Of a stretch of DNA of 34,255 bases, positions 18,970 through 28,186 are shown one piece after another. Position numbers and translations under genes: made by a program. The notes under the pieces were generated by a model. That model worked only from the letters and a program-made list of their open reading frames with translations, ran no database searches and was not told where the DNA came from. The number at the start of each line of letters is the position of its first letter. The stretch's first letter is position 1. The DNA comes from Fibrobacteria bacterium GUT307 (lineage in GTDB: Bacteria > Fibrobacterota > Fibrobacteria > Fibrobacterales > Fibrobacteraceae), in NCBI GenBank assembly GCA_001462235.1, contig LIUI01000026.1:1-34255 (forward strand), read 5' to 3'.

Positions 18970-18987
18970 ACACACAAAGGCGTGTGT
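18970..18987 (+). promoter_or_regulatory. Leader hairpin P2 (ACACAC-AAAGGC-GTGTGT), overlapping the terminator 5' arm
   Basis: 6 bp stem with a hexaloop having A at position 1 and G at position 4. Confidence 0.6.
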
Positions 18988-19036
18988 TTGTCTATGGCTG
19001 TCTTTAGGTAGCTGTAGGGGAACACGCGCCTTTTTT
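18979..19036 (+). terminator. Intrinsic terminator/attenuator in the glnB 5' leader
   Basis: GGCGTGTGTT (18979-18988) pairs with AACACGCGCC (19021-19030) with one G-U pair, followed by TTTTTT (19031-19036); an internal hairpin CTATGGCT/AGCTGTAG lies in its loop. Confidence 0.75.
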
Positions 19037-19055
19037 ATTTAGAGGAGATTGCAAA

Positions 19056-19397
19056 ATGAAGCTCATAACAGCATACGTCCAGCCAGATAGGCTCAATGAT
19101 GTAAAAAAGGCGCTCTACGAGAGCCAGATTTACAAAATGTCAATAACAAACGTTCTCGGATGCGGCCAGCAAAAAGGCTACGTAGAATCCTACAGAGGCG
19201 CAGAAATAGAGGTGAACTTGCTCAAAAAAGTTCGCATAGATATTGGCGTAAACGACGACTTTGTGGATAGCTGCATAGCAGCCATAGTAAAAGGTGCACG
19301 CTCCGGGAATATAGGAGACGGAAAAATATTCGTTTCTCCCTTGGAAAAGTGCATAAGAATAAGAACAGGTGAAACCGGGCCAGAGGCCATAGGCTAA
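19056..19397 (+). CDS. glnB: Nitrogen regulatory P-II protein
   Basis: 113 aa; '[29 protein letters not shown]' T-loop region, 'IGDGKIFV...[10 protein letters not shown]'. Confidence 0.95.
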   Translation: MKLITAYVQPDRLNDVKKALYESQIYKMSITNVLGCGQQKGYVESYRGAEIEVNLLKKVRIDIGVNDDFVDSCIAAIVKGARSGNIGDGKIFVSPLEKCIRIRTGETGPEAIG

Positions 19398-19407
19398 GGA
19401 GGCAACA

Positions 19408-20730
19408 ATGAAGAAGATACTAACAATTACCGCAACCCTCTTGCTTTGCGCCACAAGCGTAATGGCACAGGATTTAAAGGCACCGGATTATGCAAGCGAT
19501 TTTGTGGGCGTGAATTTCACATTCACAAACATCTGGATTATGCTCTGCGCACTCTTGGTGTTCATAATGGGCCTTGGCTTTGCGCTCTTAGAAAGCGGCT
19601 TAACCAGAGCTAAAAATACAACCAACATTCTTTTCAAGAATTTGGTAACCCCCGCCATTGGCGTTACTACCTATGCCCTTTTGGGTTTTAACCTTATGTA
19701 TCCCGGTGATGCTTGGATTATCCCAAACGTCTTGGGCTTTGGCGGGTTTGGCTTGCCGGGCATTGGAGACGATGCTTCTTTCACGGCAGCATACAACCCA
19801 GGCTACACCTACCTCTCTGACTTCCTTTTCCAGAGCATGTTTGCAGCTACTGCCGCAACAATAGTTTCTGGTGCGGTTGCAGAGAGAATAAAATTGCACG
19901 CATACCTTGTGTTCACGCTAATCTACGTTGCATTCGTCTATCCATTTGTGGGTAGCTGGAACTGGGGCGGCGGTTGGTTAGATGCAAGAGGTTTCCACGA
20001 TTTAGCCGGTTCTACCCTTGTTCATAGCGTTGGCGGCTGGGGTGCTTTGGCAGGTGCCATTGTTCTTGGACCTCGTTTAGGCCGCTATATTGGCGGGAAA
20101 GCAAAGGCCGTGCCCGGCCATAATTTGACTTTTGCTACCATAGGCGTGTTTATATTGTGGTTTGGATGGTGGGGCTTTAACGGTGGCTCAGCTTTGAGCA
20201 GCAGCCCAAAAGATACCGCTTGGATTTTGGTGACCACTAATATAGCTTGCGTATGCGGAATTTTGGGTGCCATGCTTACAAGCTGGTTTGTCCAAAAGAA
20301 GCCAGATTTGACCATGGTTTTGAACGGCGCACTTGCAGGTTTGGTTGCAATTACGGCTCCTGCAGACGTTGTAAGCGTTCCTGCTGCAGCTATAATAGGC
20401 GCTATCGCGGGCATTTTGGTTGTTTTCAGCGTGTTATTCTTTGACAAGGTGAAAATTGACGATCCTGTTGGTGCAATTTCCGTTCATTTAGTCTGCGGAA
20501 TTTGGGGAACCATTGCTGTTGGAATCTTCGGTGAATTCAGCATTCTAACCCAGTTGATAGGCGTTTTGGCTTATGGTGCGGTTTGTTTCCCGGTGGCATT
20601 TGCAATATTCTTTGCCATAAAGAAAACAATCGGCTTAAGAGTAAGCGAGCGCGAGGAATTGCGTGGTCTTGACCTTGGCGAACACGGACAAGAAGCGTAC
20701 AACGGTTTCCAGATATTTACCAATACTTAA
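19408..20730 (+). CDS. amtB: Ammonium transporter
   Basis: 440 aa; signal sequence, 'GSTLVHSVGGWGALAGAIVLGPR', 'ISVHLVCGIWGTIAVGIF', C-terminal 'GLRVSEREELRGLDLGEHGQEAY'. Confidence 0.97.
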   Translation: MKKILTITATLLLCATSVMAQDLKAPDYASDFVGVNFTFTNIWIMLCALLVFIMGLGFALLESGLTRAKNTTNILFKNLVTPAIGVTTYALLGFNLMYPGDAWIIPNVLGFGGFGLPGIGDDASFTAAYNPGYTYLSDFLFQSMFAATAATIVSGAVAERIKLHAYLVFTLIYVAFVYPFVGSWNWGGGWLDARGFHDLAGSTLVHSVGGWGALAGAIVLGPRLGRYIGGKAKAVPGHNLTFATIGVFILWFGWWGFNGGSALSSSPKDTAWILVTTNIACVCGILGAMLTSWFVQKKPDLTMVLNGALAGLVAITAPADVVSVPAAAIIGAIAGILVVFSVLFFDKVKIDDPVGAISVHLVCGIWGTIAVGIFGEFSILTQLIGVLAYGAVCFPVAFAIFFAIKKTIGLRVSEREELRGLDLGEHGQEAYNGFQIFTNT

Positions 20731-20752
20731 TTTGTTAACACTCTCTCAAAAG

Positions 20753-20812
20753 CCCGCCGTCCTAACCTACTGGTTATCTTCTTGCCAGGTTATGGACGGC
20801 GGGTGCCTTTTT
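20753..20812 (+). terminator. Strong intrinsic terminator/attenuator between amtB and the ATP-grasp gene
   Basis: CCCGCCGTCCTAACC (20753-20767) pairs with GGTTATGGACGGCGGG (20788-20803) with one bulged T; T-tract at 20808-20812. Confidence 0.85.
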
Positions 20813-20832
20813 GTTTGATGGAGGATAGGGAT

Positions 20833-22173
20833 ATGGACATGCTTTCTACAACCGCTGCTCATGAAATCAACAAGTTGATGGTGAGATATGGTGTGAAATT
20901 TGGAATTTACAAGAACGGAAAGTTCATAGAACAGCTATTTCCTTATGATGCTATTCCACGAATTATCCCCCACGAGGAATTTGCCCTTTTAAACAAGGGC
21001 CTTGTTCAGAGAGTGGATGCCCTAAATTGTTTTTTAGCGGATGTTTATTCCAAGGGGCGCATTATAGCAGACAAAGTGGTGCCCGAGGAATTTGTTTATA
21101 TTTCAAAGGGTTATTTGCCGGAATGCAAAAATATAGCTCCTCCTAAAAATGTGTATAGCCATATTTCCGGCATAGACCTTGTTCAAGCAAAAAGCGGTGC
21201 ATGGTACATATTGGAAGATAATTTGCGAGTGCCTTCCGGTGCTTCTTATCCGCTTATTGCCAGAGAGCTTTGCCGCATAGCAAATCCGGATGCTTTTTCC
21301 GACAATAATGTAATAGACAATCGCAATTATTCCGATATGCTACGCGAAACTATGGATAATGTAAACTGCGGGGGTTTAAACGTGATACTTACGCCCGGCA
21401 GGTATAATGCCGCCTATTTTGAGCATTCATATCTTGCAGAGCGTACAGGTGCTTTGCTAGTTGGGGCATCTGATCTTATTGTTGAAAATGCTATGCTGTA
21501 TGTAAAGGATTATCTTGGCGTAAAGGCAAAAGTAGGTGCAATATATAGGCGAATTTCCGATGAATACCTAGACCCAATGACATTCCAAGCGGATTCTCTT
21601 ATTGGCGTGCCGCACATAATGGATACATACCGCACAGGTAATTTAGCGATAATAAATGCACCCGGCAATGGCGTAGCAGACGACAAGGGCATTTATTACT
21701 TTGTGCCAAAGATGGTAAAATACTATCTAGGCGAAGACCCAATATTGGAAAACGCGCCAACATATTTGCCCTATTACGAGGAAGACCTTAAATACACGTT
21801 GGATAACATACAGAAGCTGGTTATCAAAGATGTTTCTGAGGCGGGTGGCTATGGCGTTGTATTTGGCAGTGAACTTTCTGCAGAAAAACTTTCCGATTTC
21901 AAAGCCTTAATTCAGCGTGAACCAAGGCGTTTTATTTCGCAAGAAGTAATAGATTTCATAGACCTTGACATAATGGAAGAGGACGGCAGCTGCATTGCCA
22001 GAAAAGCCGATTTAAGGGCATTTGTGCTTACAGGCAGCACCACACGTGTATGGCCAAGCGGGCTTACGCGTTTCTCACGCATTGAAGGTTCGTTTATAGT
22101 CAATTCTTCGCAAGGCGGCGGTTTTAAGGATACTTGGGTGTTGAATGAGATTTCTAAATTGCCCGTATGTTAA
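20833..22173 (+). CDS. Circularly permuted ATP-grasp type 2 protein (DUF404/DUF407, COG2308-like)
   Basis: 'SHISGIDLVQAKSGAWYILEDNLRVPSGASYPLIAREL', 'DVSEAGGYGVVFG', 'LRAFVLTG...RVWPSGLTRFSRIEGSFIVNSSQGGGFKDTWVL'; start assigned by GGAGG at 20820-20824. Confidence 0.87.
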   Translation: MDMLSTTAAHEINKLMVRYGVKFGIYKNGKFIEQLFPYDAIPRIIPHEEFALLNKGLVQRVDALNCFLADVYSKGRIIADKVVPEEFVYISKGYLPECKNIAPPKNVYSHISGIDLVQAKSGAWYILEDNLRVPSGASYPLIARELCRIANPDAFSDNNVIDNRNYSDMLRETMDNVNCGGLNVILTPGRYNAAYFEHSYLAERTGALLVGASDLIVENAMLYVKDYLGVKAKVGAIYRRISDEYLDPMTFQADSLIGVPHIMDTYRTGNLAIINAPGNGVADDKGIYYFVPKMVKYYLGEDPILENAPTYLPYYEEDLKYTLDNIQKLVIKDVSEAGGYGVVFGSELSAEKLSDFKALIQREPRRFISQEVIDFIDLDIMEEDGSCIARKADLRAFVLTGSTTRVWPSGLTRFSRIEGSFIVNSSQGGGFKDTWVLNEISKLPVC

Positions 22174-22637
22174 GAATAGGCATTGGTTTTGATGTTCACC
22201 GTTTGGTTGAAGGGCGAAAATGCATAATTGGCGGAGTGGAAATTGAGCATTCCAAAGGGCTTTTGGGGCATAGCGATGCAGATGTGCTTACCCATGCTAT
22301 TTGCGATGCCTTGCTCGGAGCGGCTGGCCTTGGAGATATAGGCACTTATTTTCCAGACACAGACCAAAAATTCAAAGACATGGACAGCCAAATTCTTTTG
22401 AAACAAGTTAAAGAGGAAATTTCAAAACTCGGCTTTAAAATAGAGAATATAGATAGCATTGTAATGGCAGAAAAGCCAAAAATCAATCCGCACCGCATGG
22501 CTATGAAAACCATCCTGTCCAAAACCCTTGAAATAGAAGAATCAAAAATTGGCATTAAAGCTACAACCACGGAAAAATTGGGCTTCACAGGCAGAGAAGA
22601 AGGCATAGCCGCCCAAGCAGTAGCCCTGCTTACCTAG
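22167..22637 (+). CDS. ispF: 2-C-methyl-D-erythritol 2,4-cyclodiphosphate synthase
   Basis: 'RIGIGFDVHRLVEGRKCIIGGVEIEHSKGLLGHSDADVLTHAICDALLGAAGLGDIGTYFPDTD'. Confidence 0.97.
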   Translation: MLRIGIGFDVHRLVEGRKCIIGGVEIEHSKGLLGHSDADVLTHAICDALLGAAGLGDIGTYFPDTDQKFKDMDSQILLKQVKEEISKLGFKIENIDSIVMAEKPKINPHRMAMKTILSKTLEIEESKIGIKATTTEKLGFTGREEGIAAQAVALLT

Positions 22638-23434
22638 TCCCTGCTCTCGGAATAAAATTTATCCCACGCTTCGTACTTTCCATTGCGGGTTATTTCTACA
22701 GAGATAAAAGCCGTATCCCGCGGAGGCAAAAAACCAAGAGCAAGGTCTGTGGAAACTATGCCGCCTGCATAAGCATAATCGCTCAATTTACCCAAACCGC
22801 TTGTTTTTGAATATATATTTTCTCCGTGGTAAATTGTAATCGAAAAAAGAGAATCCTGCTCTACACTTAAAATTTTTCCCGGCAAAATTGCATTCACTGG
22901 AGCTTTACCTATAGCGCTGAATCTATTTCTGAAAATTTGCTCTGCGTTGTTGAATTCCCTAGCAAATTCCTGTGGAATAGCAGAACCTTTTAGTGGTATT
23001 ACTGGGCAAGGACCGGGAAATTTGCAACCGTTTTTCCTATTTCGCCAACCGGAATTTTTATCTCTGGTAATCTCTATGCTTGTTCCGGAAATCCCTATTG
23101 AATCTGCGGTTTTGCCGGGAAAGGAAAAAATGTGCCTAACCCTTATGGGAAGCTCGTTTGGAAATCTATCTCCTATAAACTTTACCATTGGAATGTAAAG
23201 AGTATCTGCACCCTGCGGGTTTGCCGGAAAATCGAAATTTGATTCAAAATGCAAAAAACATTCTACCATGTCATTTTTATTTGAATGTATTTTAATCTCG
23301 TTGCAATTAGGGTTTTGCTCTGCATAGCTCTGCGCATCTTGTACAGGCTTTGATTCTTTTGCAAAAAAAGTGACTGCAAAGAGAGCAAAAACAGCTAAGA
23401 ACAGCGTAAGGAGCAGGGTTCTTAAACTTGGCAT
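22634..23434 (-). CDS. Secreted/membrane-anchored hypothetical protein
   Basis: 266 aa ORF with N-terminal hydrophobic segment MPSLRTLLLTLFLAVFALFAVTFFAKES; no family recognised. Confidence 0.65.
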   Translation of the reverse strand: MPSLRTLLLTLFLAVFALFAVTFFAKESKPVQDAQSYAEQNPNCNEIKIHSNKNDMVECFLHFESNFDFPANPQGADTLYIPMVKFIGDRFPNELPIRVRHIFSFPGKTADSIGISGTSIEITRDKNSGWRNRKNGCKFPGPCPVIPLKGSAIPQEFAREFNNAEQIFRNRFSAIGKAPVNAILPGKILSVEQDSLFSITIYHGENIYSKTSGLGKLSDYAYAGGIVSTDLALGFLPPRDTAFISVEITRNGKYEAWDKFYSESRD

Positions 23435-23435
23435 A

Positions 23436-24080
23436 TTATAGGAGTTTCACTTTTCCGTATATGAGCTTTTGGCGAAACTGCTCAACAAATTCCGGGCTTG
23501 CTCCGGTAATGGAAACCGTACGGTTATTGGCAATTTTGTCTAAAAAGGTTAAGGATTCGGAATCTATTGATTGCAAATCTGAAAAATCAAAGTTTATGCA
23601 AAAAAAGTCCAAAATGCTTTTTTGAAGTTCTTCCAGTTGTTCGCCTGCAAACATATTTCCCTTGCATACAACAGTTGCAGAATCATTTTCGGTTTTTGTT
23701 ATTTGCCATTCAAAACTTAACTCTGTTTGTTGTTCGGTACTCATGGATTTTAAGGTTTTTACAAAATCTTCTAAAGTTTCATATATGAAAAAAATACTGT
23801 CTAATTGGGTTATTTGCAATAAATTTCTTATCTCTGGAGAAACATCGGAAATAACAAAATGCAGGTTGTTTTTATGCATCACCTGGTGCATTCTAACCAG
23901 CACTGCAAGGTGCGAACTATAAAGCACACCAACCGACGCAAGCGACATGAGCACATCTTGCTTTTTTGCTTTTAGAGCATTCTCTATTTTTGGAAAAATA
24001 TCATGAAAATTTTCGGCCTCAAAATCAAAATCAATGATTTGGTGATAACCGCCTCTATCTTTAATAACACATTCTGCCAT
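23436..24080 (-). CDS. STAS-domain protein, probably two STAS-like halves
   Basis: N-terminal half 'DVLMSLASVGVLYSSHLAVLVRMHQVMHKNNLHFVISDVSPEIRNLLQITQLDSIFFIYET' is STAS-like; C-terminal half 'FDFSDLQSIDSESLTFLDKIANNRTVSITGASPEFVEQF' repeats the pattern. Confidence 0.7.
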   Translation of the reverse strand: MAECVIKDRGGYHQIIDFDFEAENFHDIFPKIENALKAKKQDVLMSLASVGVLYSSHLAVLVRMHQVMHKNNLHFVISDVSPEIRNLLQITQLDSIFFIYETLEDFVKTLKSMSTEQQTELSFEWQITKTENDSATVVCKGNMFAGEQLEELQKSILDFFCINFDFSDLQSIDSESLTFLDKIANNRTVSITGASPEFVEQFRQKLIYGKVKLL

Positions 24081-24119
24081 ACCTTTGCCTCCGTTGAGCA
24101 ATGCTCAAAATACAAAATT

Positions 24120-25742
24120 TTACATAGAGTCCATTTTAATTGTGCCTTTTCTCCAACCTATTCTCAAATTTAACAATTCTTGCTTAAATTCTCTTTCAAA
24201 ATCAAATATTGAGACCTTAAGAATGGGGAAAAGCGTGTGAGCACTTATCATAGCGTCCTTATCTGGCATGGTTTCTATAAGTCTTATGAGTTTTTTGCGT
24301 TTTTCCGTAAGTTGCTCTTTGCTGTTATTGCAACTGAATAGCTGCGAGACCAAGAGCTTTTTTTGGTTTTCAAGTTCTGGGGTTAAGGTGGTAATTTCTG
24401 AATTTATTGGGAGTAGCTTGGACTCCAAAAGCTCTATGGTGGCATTCAATTTTAGCAAAAGGTCGGTTAGTTTTTGGAGTTCTTTTTTGTAGTTGTCGCG
24501 TTCGTTTTCAACAAAGGTAAATTCATTTACAGATTCTATTTTGCCGCCTATGCTTCCGCATTTTAAGCTTCCTCTAAAAGCTATGGAACTGCCTATAATT
24601 TGCCCGCTAAACGGCATATTTAGATTTTCAAGTTCAATTTTGCAGTTGCGAATTTGCCCTTTAACCGTAAGTGTTTTGCCAATTTTAATGGTGGCATCTT
24701 GGAGGTTTTCTGCAGTCATGTTTTTTTCTGCTATTATATTTGCGTTGTTTTGCCCAAATACGGAGTTTTTTATGAATATATTGCCGGTTTTTGATTCTAC
24801 ATGGGCAGATTCAACGGAGCCTTCGACGGATATATTCCCGCCTGCTATAACGGAAAAACCCGCGTTTACGTTTCCCCTAATAAGAACATCGCCTGAGTAA
24901 TCTATGTTCCCTGTTTTAAAACATACATCTTCTTTTATTATATAAAGGCCGCCAACGCAAATATCGCGCCCGTTTCTATAAAGGAAGCCTTCTATGGTGG
25001 CTACGAGTTTTGTTTCATGGTCTATGACTCTGGTATTCATCCCTCTTGGCAAACTATAATCTTCGCCCGGAGTTGGCGATAGAGGATGGCCAAACACACT
25101 AATGCCGGGAATGCCGGGTGTTGGCGGAGTGCGGGTGCATATAACTTCGCCTTTATTTATTTGCCTTATATTATCCCATCTTTTATAATCAACAGAACCG
25201 TCTTCATTTAAGAATGGTCTTGCATCCGGGTCTATGGGTTGTACTTCGGTTACAACAGCATCCCTGCCTGCCACAGGCGGGTCTGCAGAGGCTATTATAA
25301 ATTCCTGCCCATAAAACTGCTTTGATATAATCTCGTCTATAGTTTCGTAATCTATTCCGTAAACAACGGATTTTTCTGCCAGAACAAATAATACATCGGC
25401 ATTTGTTATATGATAATCGGTTTTCAACACTTCCATATTTATGGAAAAGCGGGCTTGCATGGGTGTAACATGTAGGTACATGTATCTGCGCTTTCCCTCT
25501 TCAAAGAGTTCTAGCGGGCCGCCTATATACTCCATTGTTCCAGAAGCGGCTTTTATAACGCTTTCAATTCTTGCAATATCAAAATCAATCACCTTGTTTT
25601 TGACAAGGGTTTTTCTGATTTCGTTTATGTCCCATTTTTCTGGAACAAGTTCTGGAATAACGGTTAAATATGTGCCTTCTGGCAATATTTTCCACAAAAG
25701 CCATCTAGGACCCTCAACATCAAGGTTATTAGGAAACGCCAT
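24120..25742 (-). CDS. FapA / DUF342 family protein
   Basis: 540 aa; central 'GNIDYSGDVLIRGNVNAGFSVIAGGNISVEGSVESAHVESKTGNIFIKNSVFG' beta-helix-like region and C-terminal coiled coil typical of DUF342. Confidence 0.87.
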   Translation of the reverse strand: MAFPNNLDVEGPRWLLWKILPEGTYLTVIPELVPEKWDINEIRKTLVKNKVIDFDIARIESVIKAASGTMEYIGGPLELFEEGKRRYMYLHVTPMQARFSINMEVLKTDYHITNADVLFVLAEKSVVYGIDYETIDEIISKQFYGQEFIIASADPPVAGRDAVVTEVQPIDPDARPFLNEDGSVDYKRWDNIRQINKGEVICTRTPPTPGIPGISVFGHPLSPTPGEDYSLPRGMNTRVIDHETKLVATIEGFLYRNGRDICVGGLYIIKEDVCFKTGNIDYSGDVLIRGNVNAGFSVIAGGNISVEGSVESAHVESKTGNIFIKNSVFGQNNANIIAEKNMTAENLQDATIKIGKTLTVKGQIRNCKIELENLNMPFSGQIIGSSIAFRGSLKCGSIGGKIESVNEFTFVENERDNYKKELQKLTDLLLKLNATIELLESKLLPINSEITTLTPELENQKKLLVSQLFSCNNSKEQLTEKRKKLIRLIETMPDKDAMISAHTLFPILKVSIFDFEREFKQELLNLRIGWRKGTIKMDSM

Positions 25743-25762
25743 ACTCTATGTAATTTAGAAAA

Positions 25763-28186
25763 TTAATTTACAATTTTCATGTGAATCCTCCTGTTTCCGG
25801 ATTTGATTTGCACGATTTGCGGGCAATTTTGCCTGAGTTTCACAAAAACCGAGCCTTTGGCATTGGCTTTTTCCCTTTGAATTTCCACGCCATTGAAGTT
25901 ATATGCCCGGAGTTCAAATTCGCCACTTAAACCACTGATTTGCAAACCATTCTTGGTGTGCATGGCATTTAGGTTTTGAATCTGTGAATTTGCAATTATG
26001 GGGCTTGTATCGGGCACCGGCATAAGAGTTATTTTGCGGTGCTTTATTTGCCCGTTCTCTGTGTAGGCAATGGATATATCTGCTACATCAACCTTTAATA
26101 TGTGCAGATAATCGCCAATAATTTCTGCATAAACTCCTAGCATATCTTGAGTTATATCGTAGGTGTAAATATTCCCGCTTGAATTTGAGCGGGGCAAGGC
26201 TATGTATTTTTTTTGAGCAGTGTTCCAAATAGTGTCATTGCCGGGATTTGCCTGAATTCCGTTGTAAAGAACTTTGGATGAATCTGCTACGTGCAAGCGA
26301 AGAATATGATTTTCTGTTGTTAAAAGACCAATAGATAAAGTGAAAATAAGCGTATCTATGCCTTCTTTTTGAGAGAATGGAGTTATCGAAAGCCCTTCTT
26401 CCAAACTACCAGTAGCGGCGCTCAATCTTAACCTATTTGCGTTCCAACTTATACCAGTGCTGTCCAAATCAGGATTTTTAAAGTAAGAACGAGATTTTAA
26501 ATCGTTTAAATTTACCTGCCCGTAATACGGAATAATTATGTTTTTTGGAATCCTAAGCACAGTACTCGGCTTTTTGTCTGTGGAATGCACATGAACAAAA
26601 ATTGTATCCTTTCTTTTGCAAATTTTGTATGAGTCACAGCTACCGCTGCTGGAAAGTTCTATGCTGCTCCAGGAATCAATGGCTTTTTCTTCGCCAAGAC
26701 ACAAAAGATTGCCGCTTTCAATCTTGCAGTTCACAGACCCAGAAAGGTTTTTTGCCGAAAAACCTGTAGTTCCGCTTCTGTAAAAAAGGCTATCTATGTT
26801 CGCCACTGTTTCCTGTTCACCTGCTTTTATGGAAAAATTCTTTGAAGCATCCGCATCCATAATCGTAAAAATCGCCATTGAATGGATAGTATTACCAGGG
26901 TAGCTGTTATAAATTACGGCCTGTGCAATAAAATGCAAATCGTTTTTATGATTTTTTATCGCTATGGGATTAGAATAAACATTATAGACGGCCTGCGCTG
27001 GTGCTTTTGTGCTTATTTTCTCTGAGGATAATATGGAGCTATTTAAAATATTTCCGGTTGGATCTAAAACTATATCTTTTATAATTATGATGCTAGAAAT
27101 ATCGCCATTGTTGCCGCCAGACACGGATAGTTTACAAGAAACAAGCAGATGAGTTGTTTCGTCTTCCCAATTTGCCACTCCTAATCCACCGCAATTTTGA
27201 CTTTGCTCAGGATTTTCCAGCCAAGGTTTTAAAGAACTTGCTATCACTATAGGTTGTTCCGTGCTTGGGGTCCAGTCGTTAATCATTTTGAATATGTAGA
27301 GTGCACTGTTGGGAAATGTCGTGGAAATAGGCAGCAAAACAGCAAGTGCTTTTCCACCTTTTTTGTCAAAATTATCAATTACGGCTAAGTCTTTTCCAAA
27401 ATAAGTATTTTCGCTAAAGAAATACCCGTCTTTTCCGTCAGTTAAACCATTTTTATTTGGTTGATAAAACGCCCAGGAATTCTCCGTTATATTAAAGAAA
27501 TCAACTCTGCCGCTTTTTTCATAAATTCCATTTTTGCTGTAGGGATTTCCTGTTGCCAAATGATAAGTTTTATCTGTGTTGCTTTGGCTTGTTCCCAAAA
27601 GAGCAAGCCGCCTTGTATAGTTTCCAAGATTCTGAGATACATTGTAATTTCCATCTACTTCCCACATAGATTCCGGCATATCCATATTGCTTAAAATGCT
27701 GAAGTTTATGCTATTTGCACTGCTTATGGTTATCCGCATTACAATTAGTTTTCTCAAGCTCGCAAAAAGCACGATTGCTGTGTTTTTGCTGTTGTTAAGC
27801 GAATCCAAAACAACTACTGCCGTAGCACTGTTGTCGTGGATTTCATCGCCATTTGGCATGAAAAAAACATTTGGCACGCTAATAGGGTGCACAATTCCCA
27901 GAACATTGCCATGGCTGTTCACAACATTATAAGTGCCAACACTTTTTTGCCCTTCTATAAATGAGGTGTCTCTGCCGCCAAGCAACATTAAATTTGCATA
28001 ACTTGAGTTTTTCTCTCCCAAAGCTGCTATTTGTTTTAAACTCGGGTAATATCCATATTTTTTGCCAGATATACTTGATATGGTGCCGGTTCGCAATGTA
28101 TCCGGCTCTATGGTTGTGAACCTTTGCGCAAAAACCTGCGCACTCAAAACCAGAAGTAGGCAAAAACCCATTTTCAAAGTTTTCAT
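25763..28186 (-). CDS. Large secreted protein with possible C-terminal sorting-type domain
   Basis: 807 aa, signal peptide MKTLKMGFCLLLVLSAQVFAQ, RBS AAGGAG upstream; C-terminal 'FELRAYNFNGVEIQREKANAKGSVFVKLRQNCPQIVQIKSGNRRIHMKIVN'. Confidence 0.7.
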   Translation of the reverse strand: MKTLKMGFCLLLVLSAQVFAQRFTTIEPDTLRTGTISSISGKKYGYYPSLKQIAALGEKNSSYANLMLLGGRDTSFIEGQKSVGTYNVVNSHGNVLGIVHPISVPNVFFMPNGDEIHDNSATAVVVLDSLNNSKNTAIVLFASLRKLIVMRITISSANSINFSILSNMDMPESMWEVDGNYNVSQNLGNYTRRLALLGTSQSNTDKTYHLATGNPYSKNGIYEKSGRVDFFNITENSWAFYQPNKNGLTDGKDGYFFSENTYFGKDLAVIDNFDKKGGKALAVLLPISTTFPNSALYIFKMINDWTPSTEQPIVIASSLKPWLENPEQSQNCGGLGVANWEDETTHLLVSCKLSVSGGNNGDISSIIIIKDIVLDPTGNILNSSILSSEKISTKAPAQAVYNVYSNPIAIKNHKNDLHFIAQAVIYNSYPGNTIHSMAIFTIMDADASKNFSIKAGEQETVANIDSLFYRSGTTGFSAKNLSGSVNCKIESGNLLCLGEEKAIDSWSSIELSSSGSCDSYKICKRKDTIFVHVHSTDKKPSTVLRIPKNIIIPYYGQVNLNDLKSRSYFKNPDLDSTGISWNANRLRLSAATGSLEEGLSITPFSQKEGIDTLIFTLSIGLLTTENHILRLHVADSSKVLYNGIQANPGNDTIWNTAQKKYIALPRSNSSGNIYTYDITQDMLGVYAEIIGDYLHILKVDVADISIAYTENGQIKHRKITLMPVPDTSPIIANSQIQNLNAMHTKNGLQISGLSGEFELRAYNFNGVEIQREKANAKGSVFVKLRQNCPQIVQIKSGNRRIHMKIVN

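Noticed and set aside
18955-19011. 18 codon leader ORF ([18 protein letters not shown]) in the glnB leader as a classical attenuation peptide
   Set aside because: No SD, no run of regulatory codons, and an open frame of this length is likely by chance; mentioned only as an alternative in the leader finding.
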